In this document: piece after piece, positions 54,279-64,000 of the stretch | Position numbering within the stretch: the stretch's first letter is position 1 | Layout: every line of letters begins with the position of its first letter | NCBI GenBank assembly: GCA_029168955.1 | Contig: JAPDOI010001057.1 | Coordinates: forward strand, 165,406-229,405 | Length of the DNA stretch: 64,000 bases | Reading direction: 5' to 3' | Source: Aplectana chamaeleonis | Taxonomy: Eukaryota > Nematoda > Chromadorea > Rhabditida > Cosmocercidae | The notes under the pieces: model-generated | The model's database searches: none | Seen by the model: the letters and a program-made list of their open reading frames with translations, nothing else | Told to the model about the DNA's origin: nothing | Position numbers and translations under genes: made by a program

Positions 54279-55874
54279 CAGTGCGCTTCAAAATTATAAA
54301 GGCACCCCAACAAGTGGCAAATTTTCTCACAGGTCAAAGAATTTCGAGTCGAGACCAATTCAATTCGACTCCGCATAGCCGAAAACCCTTCGTAAATTTT
54401 CTTTATGGAAAACACATCTCCATACTTTTCAATAAATATTCGAAAACATAAGATCCGACCGTTTCAAAGTTATAAAGGCACCCCCTGCGGTGCTTTTTTA
54501 TCTCCCACAGTTTCAATCCTCCTGCACTCCACTCAAAAGGCAACACTTTCGTGTACCTCTCTGACACTATGCCTCGTGGATACAAACTTTCAAGTGAGGA
54601 ATAAGCCCAAGTGAAAGCGTTGCATCAGGCCGGGCATTCCAATCGCTTCATCGCTGCTCAGCTTGGCCGTTCTCCAAGCTGCATTGATAGCTACGTCAAA
54701 AATCCGGAATCCTACGGAAAGAATAAGAATGCCGGAAGACCACGAGTGCTGTCTGATAGAGATGTCCGTCATATTCGGCGTTCCATGTTCATTTCTACGA
54801 AGTCTGTCAACCAGGTCAGGTGCGAGCTGGCACTTCCTGCGTCAAAGACTACGGTATGGAGGGCCGTAAATGACAGTCCTGTCATTGTTCGGCAGTCTAT
54901 GAACAAGGCTCCAAAGCTGACTGACCTCCACAAATCCGGCCGACTCCAGTTTGCTCGTGGGGATATGAAAACGGATCGGGAATTGGTAAGTTATGTGGCA
55001 CCCCAAGGCGCTTTTCCATTTTGGACAATTTAATTCAATCTGCGTTATTCCGATCATCTTTTCTGATGAAAAGAAGTTCAACTTAGATGGCCCTGAAGGT
55101 TTTCATAGTTACTGGATAGATATCAGGAAGGAGCCGCTTGTCTTCAGCAAGCGCAACTTTGGCGGTGAGTCACTAATGGTTTGGGGCCCATTCTGCAGCA
55201 GTGGGGTTCTCCAACTAGCTTTTGTTTCATGTCGAATGGATTCCGAGGAATACCAGAAGGTGCTCGCTGACTACCTCCTGCCGTTTCTGAGAGGACGTCG
55301 CCGTCAGAAGTACGTTTTTATGCAGGACAACGCCTCGGTTCACAGCAGCCGGTCAACTGTCGACTGGCTTAACAGCAATAATATCGCTCTTCTGAAATGG
55401 CCACCTTGTAGTCCTGACCTAAACCCGGTTAAGAACATCTGGTGAATTATTGTTAGGCAGATATACTCTGATGGCATGCAGTATAACAACATCGGTGACC
55501 TCAAGAACGTCATTCTGAGGGCTTGGGACAATTTGGACCCATCTCTTTTGAAGAAGCTTACGGATAGTATGCAAAATCGCATTTTTGATGTTATTGCTAA
55601 TCATGGTGGACCTATCCGTTATTAATCTATTAGTGCTTTTTATTTTTGTAAATGAATTTTGCGTTTTTTATAGTGCCTTTATAATTTTGAAACGGTCATA
55701 TTTCAAGTTGCCGAATATTTCTCGAGAAAGTGCGACGAAATATTTTCGGAAATAGAGTTGCTTAATGTTTTCGACTATGCTGAATCGTATGGAATTGGTC
55801 CCAGCTCGAAAGTCCTTGATATGCGAGCGAAATTGCCATTTTCTAGGGTGCCTTTATAATTTTGAAACGCACTG
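54279..55874 (+). mobile_element. Second Tc3-like transposon family, 1596 bp
   Basis: Inverted ends CAGTGCGCTTCAAAATTATA on the left and the complement of CAGTGCGTTTCAAAATTATA on the right, followed on the right by TA. Partial inner copies (GTTTCAAAGTTATAAAGGCA near 54463; GTGCCTTTATAATTTTGAAA near 55673) repeat the layout of the element at 42317, but with different end sequence except for the first seven bases. Confidence 0.87.
54569..55625 (+). pseudogene. Tc3-like transposase, inactivated
   Basis: Starts MPRGYKLSSEE, then a stop (54602-54604). It continues with an HTH region (HSNRFIAAQLGRSPSCI), GRPRVLSDRD and a small intron (54986-55052, gtaagt; the acceptor appears mutated to CG). The catalytic part is FSDEKKFNLDGPEG, then MQDNASVH, then NPVKNIW, where the third catalytic Glu is Lys. 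A TGA follows directly (55443-55445) in place of Gly. It ends HGGPIRY. With two stops and a lost active-site residue it is dead. Confidence 0.85.
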
Positions 55875-56039
55875 TACTGCGGTTGCTGTTGCGGCGGTTT
55901 TTTTTATTTGTTTTTCCACTTCTGAGATTCCTTTCTCTTTCCTTTTTTTCGCCTCTCTTTAAGAGGATGAAGCCTTGTACGAGGTTGTCCTCCGACGACT
56001 CGAGGTAGTGGCACGAAAGGCCAACTGAGCTACATACTA

Positions 56040-56225
56040 TACGCTATATAGTCCAGTTCCGCAATCGCGTTCAGTCCTCATTATCACAACCATAGAAGCG
56101 TAGTGGTTGTTTTCAAAAAATTCAGCTATGAAAACGAAGAAATCATTCTCAAAAAAAGCGCTTCGCTTCTACGACTGTGATAATGAGTCTTTGCGGGCTG
56201 AACGCGATTGTGGAACTATATCATA
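56040..56225. repeat. Foldback element related to 57555-57710
   Basis: GCAATCGCGTTCAG and CTCATTATCACAACCATAGAAG pair with CTTCTACGACTGTGATAATG and CTGAACGCGATTG. The centre AACGAAGAAATCATTCTCAA is shared with the copy at 57.6 kb. Confidence 0.6.
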
Positions 56226-56229
56226 TATG

Positions 56230-56395
56230 TGCATACAATGGGGTGTTCACGACAAAAATCATTTTCCTGTTTTTTGCCTATCTCGAAAACGGCCTCGTGC
56301 TGATTCTAATGATGTCTCTGGAATCGTAAAAGACCTTCTGGGAACGGAGTTATGATCCCTCAAAAATTGAGCTAGGGAAGCATGGTGGATCACTA
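56230..56395. mobile_element. Fragment of a TTAA-type MITE
   Basis: GGTGTTCACGACAAAAATCA, ATGATGTCTCTGGAATCGTA and GGAACGGAGTTATGATCCCT match the interior and left end of 52380/20002-type elements; the right part is missing. Confidence 0.6.
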
Positions 56396-57379
56396 GCAGG
56401 GAAGCAAAAGGACGCGATCGCTCGAAGAACAATCAATCCCGCAACTCTCAATCTCTCGTGATGGCGCCACAGTCGCCCCTATAGCAACAGGACCGGAGCA
56501 GCAGTTATTCCGATCCTTGGTTGCTGTCCGGGCAACGACTCTATAGTTGGGAGGAGCCGGTTCCGCAGCGGGCGTTGTTTGTACAAGTATGTTGGCTACA
56601 AGCGGTGTAAGCAACACAGTTCCCTTCAAAATCTTTTTCGCCCCTATCTATTCTTTGCAGCAAGAGGATATGCATAAGCCTTTAGAAAGCTGCATTGAGC
56701 TACGTTCAGTATGACTAAAGCCGAATATAATGTGTCAGAAGTTTCTTTGGCGAAGTGGCACTGCACGAAACCCTACTGACGCCTCGGGTGACCCGAGGTG
56801 ATGTAATAAAGGCTGAAAATGTAGTTGAGGGCGGTCGAGATGATAATAGAGTGCGAGCAGAAAATACTTCCTCTGCTCCCACTCATCTATTGGCAGAGAT
56901 AGCCCCAATCATATACTCGACAGGTATATTATGCTCATCATCTCGCTGAGTGCTCATTCGGCATTTCGAGCACGACTCCATGGAGTGATTTAGAGTCTTT
57001 CTTCGGAAGATCCTCCAATACATTTGAAGGATAAGTTCGACTGCTGCTGGGATCTACCAAAGGCTGCGGGAGCGGCTCATAAATAGGGGTAGACTCGCTC
57101 TCCTCCTCTTACCAAGGTGTACATCTACTCGAACGGAGTTCAGGAGTGCCATGCATGACTGCGGCGGCCGGGTTAGGGACGCGCAACGTCGTGCGCACGT
57201 GCCACAATTTGAAATGGAATCATGACGCAAGCGTGCGGCGTTGCGCTCCCTGACCCTCGCCGCGGCATTCGTACATGCCACGCCAGGAATGGTCTTCTTC
57301 ATAAACCCGCGGGGACGTTTGGAGCAGTTTCAGCATGTACTTGATATGGATCGATTAGTGTCTCGCGGGATTTCAATTC

Positions 57380-57545
57380 ATGGTTGGTGGTCATGAAGTT
57401 TCTCAACCGCAGAAGAGACGGGGGAAACGGGGGAGGAGCGAAGTGCGTGATTGGAAGAAGCACGTCTAGCCTCTAATTACGCACCTCGCTCCTCCCACGA
57501 TTCCCCACCTCTTTTGCGACGGGAAAAAATACGACCACGAGCCTC
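57380..57545. repeat. Foldback element, sister of 30588-30772
   Basis: GGGGGAGGAGCGAAGTGCGT faces ACGCACCTCGCTCCTCCC; outer parts GCAGAAGAGACGGG and CCCCACCTCTTTTGC also pair. Confidence 0.6.
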
Positions 57546-57554
57546 AAACCACAC

Positions 57555-57710
57555 ATAGCCTTCATTTCCTCGGTACTCGCACTTTTCTGTATCACAATCA
57601 TAGAAACTGTGCGGTTTCGAGAATGATTTCTTCATTCTCACGGTTGAATTTTTCGAAAAACAACCGTTTCGCATCTACGATTGTGATAATATGACTGCGA
57701 TGGAGAATGA
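57555..57710. repeat. Foldback element, sister of 56040-56225
   Basis: TATCACAATCATAGAAAC faces ATCTACGATTGTGATA; GTTTCGAGAATGATTTCTTC in the centre matches the other copy. Confidence 0.55.
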
Positions 57711-58090
57711 ATACCACCCATGGGATGCGTTCCAAGAAGATTTCTGCAAGAGGAGATTTTATCTGACAAGAATCGATCAATAATAATTAGATAGACCTCC
57801 CGAAATAAATATATTTTCAACTCATCATTCATTATAACTAATTACATCCATGTTTCCTCCCATAGACATCCCCTTGGAACGCACCCGATATCTCCAGATC
57901 GCCTGAGTATTCATAAAAGATAAAATTCGACGATCAAGTCTTATCAACACATGGATATTACAGGTTCGCAAAAAGGAAAGGAAGTTCATTCTTTATCTCA
58001 TGGTCTGCATGAATGGTGTCGGTGGTTCTAGTGCTTCTTTTCATTCCCGGATGCTCAAACCAAGACCTGAACACCAACGTAAGTTCAGTT

Positions 58091-58524
58091 TTAAAGGCAG
58101 GGTCCGGGCGGAATTTCGATTTTGAGATTTCCCACTGAATCGGTGCGCATGCTACAGGTAGTCCCAAGGGACATGCGAAAACTGCGTAAAAACCGGTCTT
58201 CTTCAAGTTATTCCAGCCACTCACGTTAGCCGATGATCCAGAAAAGTCAAGAAAAGTGCTTGGCCATCTGATCCATGTATTTTAGCGGTTTGTCCACACG
58301 CATTCTTCAAAAAGTGCTGTGTAATTATCGGTCATTCCAGCCACATGATTATCATGCACCCAACGAAGATACCGTAATCCCCTGACTTTGAGGGCTGTTT
58401 TCTCCAGAACTAAAGGACTCAGAGTTCGTGAAACCCCGTTCAGGCGATGTTCAGCTAGAGCCAGCCCAATCTATTTAACCCAAATTTTGGTAAGCGTCAA
58501 AACTTGACCGGACCTTGCCTTTAA
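58091..58524. mobile_element. MITE variant with GGGTCCGG ends
   Basis: Left end TTAAAGGCAGGGTCCGG, right end CCGGACCTTGCCTTTAA, TTAA at both borders. Same first nine bases as the main family, then different but mutually complementary sequence. Confidence 0.75.
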
Positions 58525-58744
58525 CTAGCGTGTCACAATACGACCCCATGCGATGCACTCGGCACAGACTAGTTCTGCCCATCTTGCACTATGCATTCAA
58601 TGAAATATCAGTTCTGGCAACACAAGTATGTATGCATTGCAATAGAAAAACTGAAACTGGGAATTCACAAGGGCTTGCAGGCTGTAGAGAGCTGTATTCG
58701 GCCGATACGCATGAAATAGGTGGAAAATCAGACACCTGGGGTCG

Positions 58745-59045
58745 TATTCGCCATCAACCCGCCGGGGAGTCGAAGGGTAGATGAGGTGAAATTTCAGTAC
58801 AAAATGCGCGCTTCACGGCCACCTCTCGCCTCCCTTGGCTTCCCTCGCGACCGCCGGAATTTTTCGAATCGCATAGCTGAAGAATGGCCGCTTTGCGATG
58901 GAATCTTTATCTTTTCGCAGTGATATCGATACGTAACACAGTTTTGCATTTCCATCGTGATGGTGTGAGATGGGTTGATCTGCTCCTCTGCCGCGCGCGG
59001 TATCATCCCTTCCGCTTCCCTTCGACTTCCCTCGGCGGGTTGTTG
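58745..59045. repeat. Imperfect foldback element
   Basis: CCCGCCGGGGAGTCGAAGGG faces CCCTTCGACTTCCCTCGGCG, and the flanks GACACCTGGGGTCGTA and TACGACCCCTGGGG are also related. The Gly/Arg-rich short frames are shadows. Confidence 0.5.
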
Positions 59046-59498
59046 GAAAATACGACCCCTGGGGTGGTAGTGAACTGACCTAAACTCGCAGTTAAGAACC
59101 GTGATTAGCTGGCGGTAATCATAATGAAATCATGTGCTAAACCGGCATACAACCCCCTAATTAACTCGAGGATCATACCTCCCACCCTTCCCTGCTCTCA
59201 TCCCTTAGCACACAGCTCATCTCGAGCGATCATGTGCTTCTGTTTACTAAACTCCTATATTCGTGCTTAGGAGCAAATATAAACTTATCAAGTTTATATC
59301 AAGAACTTATCAGAAGCTTCGGCTGAATCGCGAACGCATAAATCATTTAACAGTGAATGGAGCATCATGTTGGTCGGTCAGTTGGTGAACATCACCACAA
59401 ACACACAGAAACCGACCGACCAACACCATGCTCCTTTCATTGCACAATCAACGTACCAGTATCTCTTTTTACAAAAAAAAAAAACAGGATATGCCGGT

Positions 59499-60113
59499 TA
59501 GGCCCCGGTCATAGTTGGTGCTATCTGCATCTGCATCCCCGCACCCCCAACACCCCCGCACCCCCAACACCCCCAACACCACCCAGTCGATACGTATGTT
59601 TAAAATGATGGGTAAGGGTTGAAAATCACTCGATGCATCCAACTAGATATGACGATGATTACGTGGCCAACAGGATTGCACCTGTTCAAATAATGAAGGC
59701 GAGTATGGTGAAGTTACGGAGGTAGCAGTAAGGTTAGCTTTCTAGTGATACGCAATGTTTTATCTTCGACCCGCCCACCCGGTTTTCTCATCCGCCGTCA
59801 TCCACGTATTGCATGGATATCGACCGCGTCGGATACGCAAAAGTGATTTTCTCAACTTCACTCCATCATTTTTAAACATACGTATCGACCGGGGTGCGGG
59901 GGGGTGTTAGAGGTGCGGGGGGTGCAGAGGCAGGGGATACACCTGGTGATTTTCTCAGCTTCACCTCACCATGTTGTTCCTTACGTATCGACCGGGTGGG
60001 TGTTGAAGTGCGGGGGGATACACCGAGTGATTTTTGCATCCCATTTCCAATGCATTCTGTGTGTATCGACCGGGCTGGAGGCGTCGGCTCATCCAACTAT
60101 GACCGGGGCCTTA
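59499..60113. repeat. Foldback element with C-rich array
   Basis: TAGGCCCCGGTCATAGTTGG at the left is the complement of the right end (CCAACTATGACCGGGGCCTTA), TA at both borders. Near the left end is a CACCCCCAACACCCCCGCAC array, with G-rich counterparts at 59890-59930. TACGTATCGACCGGG-like units recur at 59880, 59983 and 60063. Confidence 0.75.
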
Positions 60114-60660
60114 GAGAAAAAAGTTCTCGGGAGTACATTCCTGTCTAACTCGCAATCGTCGACCGGTGCACTCCTACAAGAGTGCACTATACCACTACAA
60201 ACCCGACCGATCTGCTAGTTTATATGTGAACATCCGTGTTTGCAATAGATGCTTAGGACTGCGAATACATGGATGTTAACGTCTTCGTAACATCGTAGTC
60301 TCTGTTTGAATACGAAATGTAGGACCAACCAAGAAAATTCCGACTTCCAAACTGCGTCTCCAGTAACATATGCGAAGGGGTTATAGAACACCAGCGGTGT
60401 TCACAGCAAGATACAAATAGGTGTTTCGGAAAACACAGTTAGGGTTTACAGCAAACTTTGATGTTAACTTCGAGGTTAATGGCCTTGCTTAACATCGAGG
60501 TTTGGTTAGATTACTACCACCCCTGGGGTGTTTGTAAATGCATTTTCAACGCGAGATAACCATCACTTGTGAACCGCGAGTTAACCACCAACTTCACGCG
60601 AGTTAACCGGCAGGTTTATGCGAGCTTACCAATCTTTCTACTTGGTGAAAAAGTGTTCAG
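60114..60660. other. Gene-free stretch
   Basis: No coding exon. AACATCGAGGTT-like and CGCGAGTTAACC units repeat loosely between 60450 and 60615. Nothing else recognised. Confidence 0.35.
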
Positions 60661-60664
60661 GACG

Positions 60665-60990
60665 GGGTAGAAAGTGTGCAGGACAACATGGAAAGTGTGC
60701 AGAACCCGAGTGGGCGTAAGCAGGACATCGTAGAAAGTGTGCAGGACCCGAGTGGGCGTGTGCAGGACCCTATGGGGAGTGTGCAGGATGTGAGCAGGAG
60801 CCCACTGGGGATTCGCAGGACCCCACTGGGTGTGTGCAGGATGTGTGCAGGACCTCACTGGGGATGTGCAGGATGTATGCAGGACCCCACTGGGGATTTG
60901 CAGGACCCCATTGGGGGTGTGCAGGACCCCAGTGAGAGTGCAGGATGTGCGCAGGACCCCATTGGGAGTGTTCAGGATGTGTGCAGGACC
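60665..60990 (+). repeat. GTGCAGGACC minisatellite
   Basis: About 16 imperfect units of (A)GTGTGCAGGACCCCACTGGG, alternating with a GTGTGCAGGATGT variant. The array keeps long frames open on both strands (including a 174-codon minus frame), which are not genes. Confidence 0.8.
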
Positions 60991-61214
60991 GGAGGAGAAA
61001 TGCTGGACAGCACCAATTGCCAGCTTAACCGTCAAATAATGCGTTGTGGTATGTGGTATACACTTGCACACACCGCTCCCAGCTACGCCTATATTGTAAT
61101 TCACGACCCCCTGACTCAATTCAAGACTAACTGATCGCATTTCATTAATGAGAATGAAAATTTACTAGTTTTGAGGATGTCGGCTTTTATCCGTGAATCT
61201 CGAGGTGGAAACTC

Positions 61215-64000
61215 TCTAGAAATCATTTCTAACCCTATTTGGACGGTGCTCAGGAAATCACAGGCTGCGTGGAGGCTAAATCTGTCGCCCTGCGTGGAGG
61301 CTAAACCTGTTGTGTATCGGGTATTTCGGGGGTGGAAATCAGTTTGAACCCTATTTGGACGGTGCAGCTTGCGGCTGCAAATCGCTAGAAGGAGAATTTT
61401 TTCCTGCGTGGAGGCTAAATCTGTCGTGTATCAGGTATTTCGGGGTGAAATCAGTTTGAACCCTATTTGGACAGTGCAATGGGCTACTCGTCGCTAGAGA
61501 GAAATTTCCTGCGTGGGCTAAATCTGTCGTGTATCCGGGGTATTTCCCGGGGTGGAAATCAGTTTGAACCCTATTTGGACGGTGCAACCTGCAGCTGCAC
61601 GTCGCTGGGGAGGAAATCCCCTGCGTGGAGGCTAAATCTGTTGTATCGGGTATTTCGGGGTGGAAATCAGTTTGAACCCTATTTGGACAGTTGCAGCTTG
61701 CGGCTGCATAAGTCGCTTAGGAAATTTCCTGCGTGGAGGCTAAATCTGTCGTGTATCGGGTATTTCGGGGGTGGAAATCAGTTTGAACCCTATTTGGACG
61801 GTGCAGCTTGCGGCTGCGTCGCTTAGAAGGAAATTTCCTGCGTGGAGGCTAAATCTGTCGTGTATCGGGTATTTCCGGGGTGGAAATCAGTTTGAACCTA
61901 AGCGGACGGTGCAGCTTGCGGCTGCACCGTCGCTTAGGAAGGAGAATTTTCCCCTGCGTGGAGGCTAAATCTACCATCTATCGGGTATTTCCAGGTGAAA
62001 ATCAGTTTTGAACCCTATTTGGACAAATTGCAGCCTGCGGCTACTCGTCGCTTAGAGAAATCCCCTGCGTGGAAGCTAAATCTGTTGTGTATCCGGGGTA
62101 TTTCCCGGGGTGGAAATCAGTCTGAACCCTATTTGGACAGTGCAGCCTGCGGCTGCACCGTCATAGAAAGGAAATCCCCTGCGTGGATGCTAAATCTGTG
62201 GTGTATCCGGGTATTTCCCGGGGTGAAAATCGGGTTTGAACCCTATTTGGACAGGTGCAGCTTGCGGCTACATCCGTCGCTGAAAGGAGAAATTTCCTGC
62301 GTGGAAGGCTAAAATCTGTCGTGTATCGGGTATTTCGGGGGTGGAAATCAGTTTGAACCCTATTTGGACGGTGCAGCCTGCGGCTGCAAATCGCTTAGGA
62401 GAAATCCCGCCCTGCGTGGAAGGCTAAAATCTGTTGTGTATCGAAGGGTATTTCGGGGTGGAAATCCAGTTTGAACCCTATTTGGACAGTGCAGCCTGGG
62501 GCTGCTGCAAGTCAACAAAGGAGGAAATCCCCTGCGTGGAGGCTAAATCTGTGGTGTATCAGGGTATTTCCCGGGGTGAAAATCAGTTTAAACCCTATTT
62601 GGACGGTGCAGCTTGCGGCTGCCTGCGTCGCCAGGAAGGAGAAATTTCCTGCGTGGAAATTCGTCTGTCGTGTATCGGGTATTTCGGGGGTGAAAATCAG
62701 TTTGAACCCTATTTGGACGAGTGCAACCTGCGGCTGCTACTCAGTCAAGCTTAGAAAGGAGGAAATCCCTGCGTGGAGGCTAAATCTGTTGTGTATCAGG
62801 GTATTTCGGGGGGTGGAAATCGAGGTGTAAAAACCCGATTTGGACGAGGTGAAGCCCGCGGCTGCATATTTAGCTTAGGGAAGGAATCCTGTGTTGTTCG
62901 TCTGTCGCCCTGCGTGAAGAGTAAATCTGGGGTGTATCGAATTGTTCGGGGGTGGAAATCAGTTTGAACCCTATTTGGACAGTGCAGCCCAGCCTGCGGC
63001 TGCAAATCGCTTAGAGGAGGAAGTCCTCTGCGTGGAGGCTAAATCTGTCGTGTATCGGGTATTTCGGGGGTGGAAATCAGTTTGAACCCTATTTGGACGG
63101 TGCAGCCTGCGGCTGCACCGTCGCTTAGGGGAGGAAATCCCCTGCGTGGAGGCTAAATCTGTCGCCCTGCGTGGAGGCTAAATCTGTTGTGTATCGGGTA
63201 TTTCGGGGGTGGAAATCAGTTTGAACCCTATTTGGACGGTGCAACCTGCGGCTGCACTGTCGCTTAGGGGAGGAAATCCCATGTGTGGAGGCTAAATCTG
63301 TTGTGTATCGGGTATTTCGGGGGTGTAAATCAGTTTGAACCCTATTTGGACGGTGCAGCCTGCGGCTGCACCGTCGCATAGAAAGGAAATCCCCTGCGTG
63401 GAGGCTAAATCTGTCGTGTATCCGGGTATTTCCGGGGGTGGAAATCAGTTTGAACCCTATTTGGACGGTGCCGCAGGCTGCACCGTCGCTGAAAGGAGGA
63501 ATTTCCTGTGTGGAGGCTAAATCTGTCGTGTATCCGGGTATTTCGGGGTGGAAATCAGTTTGAACCCTATTTGGACAAAGTGCAACCTGCGGCTGCCTCT
63601 GTCCTTAGGAGGAAATCCCCCATGTGTGGAGGCTAAATCTGTTGTGTATCGAAGGTATTTCGGGGGTGTAAATCAGTTTGAACCCTATTTGGACGATTAC
63701 GGCTTGCGGCTGCACCGTCGCTTAAGGAGGAAATCCCCTGCGTGGATGATAAATCTGTCATTGTATCAGGGTATTTCGGGGTGGAAATCGGTGACCCTAT
63801 TTGGACAGTGCAGCCACCAGCTTATAACGTCGCTTAGGGGAGGAAAGTCCCTGCGTGGAGGCTAAATCTGTCGTGTATCGGGTATTTCGGGGGTGGAAAT
63901 CAGTTTGAACCCTATTTGTACGGTGCGGCTTGCGGCTGCCGCGTCGCTTAAAGGGAGGGAAATCCCATGTGTGGAGGCTAAATCTGTTGTGTATCGGGTA
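61215..64000. repeat. Satellite array, unit about 110 bp, runs off the window
   Basis: Around 25 units, each with TGCGTGGAGGCTAAATCTGT, CGTGTATCGGGTATTTCGGG, GTGGAAATCAGTTTGAACCC, TATTTGGACGGTGCAGCCTG and CGGCTGCACCGTCGCTTAGG. Spacing of the GAACCCTATTTGGAC block is 108-118 bp. GTGCAGCC...GGCTGCAC inside each unit is a short palindrome. Some units have an extra partial copy (61260-61310, 63140-63180). The open frames of 60-119 codons are translations of the repeat. Confidence 0.9.

Noticed and set aside
60616..61140. 174-codon minus-strand frame and several plus-strand frames
   Set aside because: Translation of the GTGCAGGACC minisatellite; equally open in several frames.
61467..63865. Chain of frames of up to 119 codons with repeated NQFEPYLD
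   Set aside because: They are the 110-bp satellite unit read in changing frames; indels between units rule out one protein.
61215..64000. CRISPR-like array
   Set aside because: Repeats are about 110 bp with no unique spacers, and the genome is eukaryotic.

Overview
The window looks like nuclear DNA of a parasitic nematode, most likely a clade V (strongylid-type) worm. It has short protein-coding exons with TTTCAG/gtaagt-type splice sites, very long repeat-filled introns, Tc3-like and mariner transposons, and a gene matching the nematode-specific receptor-globin fusion GLB-33. There are no bacterial operons, rRNA or CRISPR. Almost all long open frames are chance; the real genes are chains of small exons that I joined by hand using splice sites and codon phase.

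Four protein-coding loci or pieces can be supported. (1) On the plus strand, 6327-25838 holds a 14-exon gene for a predicted 542-residue protein: an FMRFamide-receptor-like seven-helix domain followed in frame by a globin domain (glb-33 orthologue). (2) On the minus strand, 31460 down to 26175 holds six exons of an amnionless-like secreted/membrane protein. A further matching exon at 4933-5160, with the same strand and phase, would place the whole glb-33 gene inside one giant amnionless intron. (3) On the minus strand, 53273 down to 47327 holds the C-terminal half of an acid-sphingomyelinase-like metallophosphodiesterase, with the 5' part not found. (4) Isolated exon-like pieces lie at 36563-36776 and, more weakly, at 2779-2859 and 49749-49950.

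Everything else is dominated by transposon debris, much of it nested. The commonest repeat is a TTAA-ended MITE family (TIR TTAAAGGCAGTGTTCACGAT) with at least 14 copies. There are several foldback/palindromic families, three hAT-type non-autonomous elements with clear 8-bp duplications and a fourth short element with an 8-bp duplication, and two Tc3-like elements (42.3-43.9 kb and 54.3-55.9 kb) with broken transposase genes. A decayed mariner lies at 26.8-28.1 kb, a LINE 3' fragment at 19.3-20.0 kb, and tRNA-like SINE candidates elsewhere. Two nests can be ordered in time: Tc3-like inside MITE inside hAT (40.9-45.1 kb), and LINE then MITE inside a foldback element (19.25-20.57 kb).

The right edge is tandem-repeat DNA: a 20-bp-scale minisatellite at 60.67-60.99 kb, then an array of about 110-bp units from 61.2 kb to the window end. 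The region from 54 to 64 kb contains no gene I can support.
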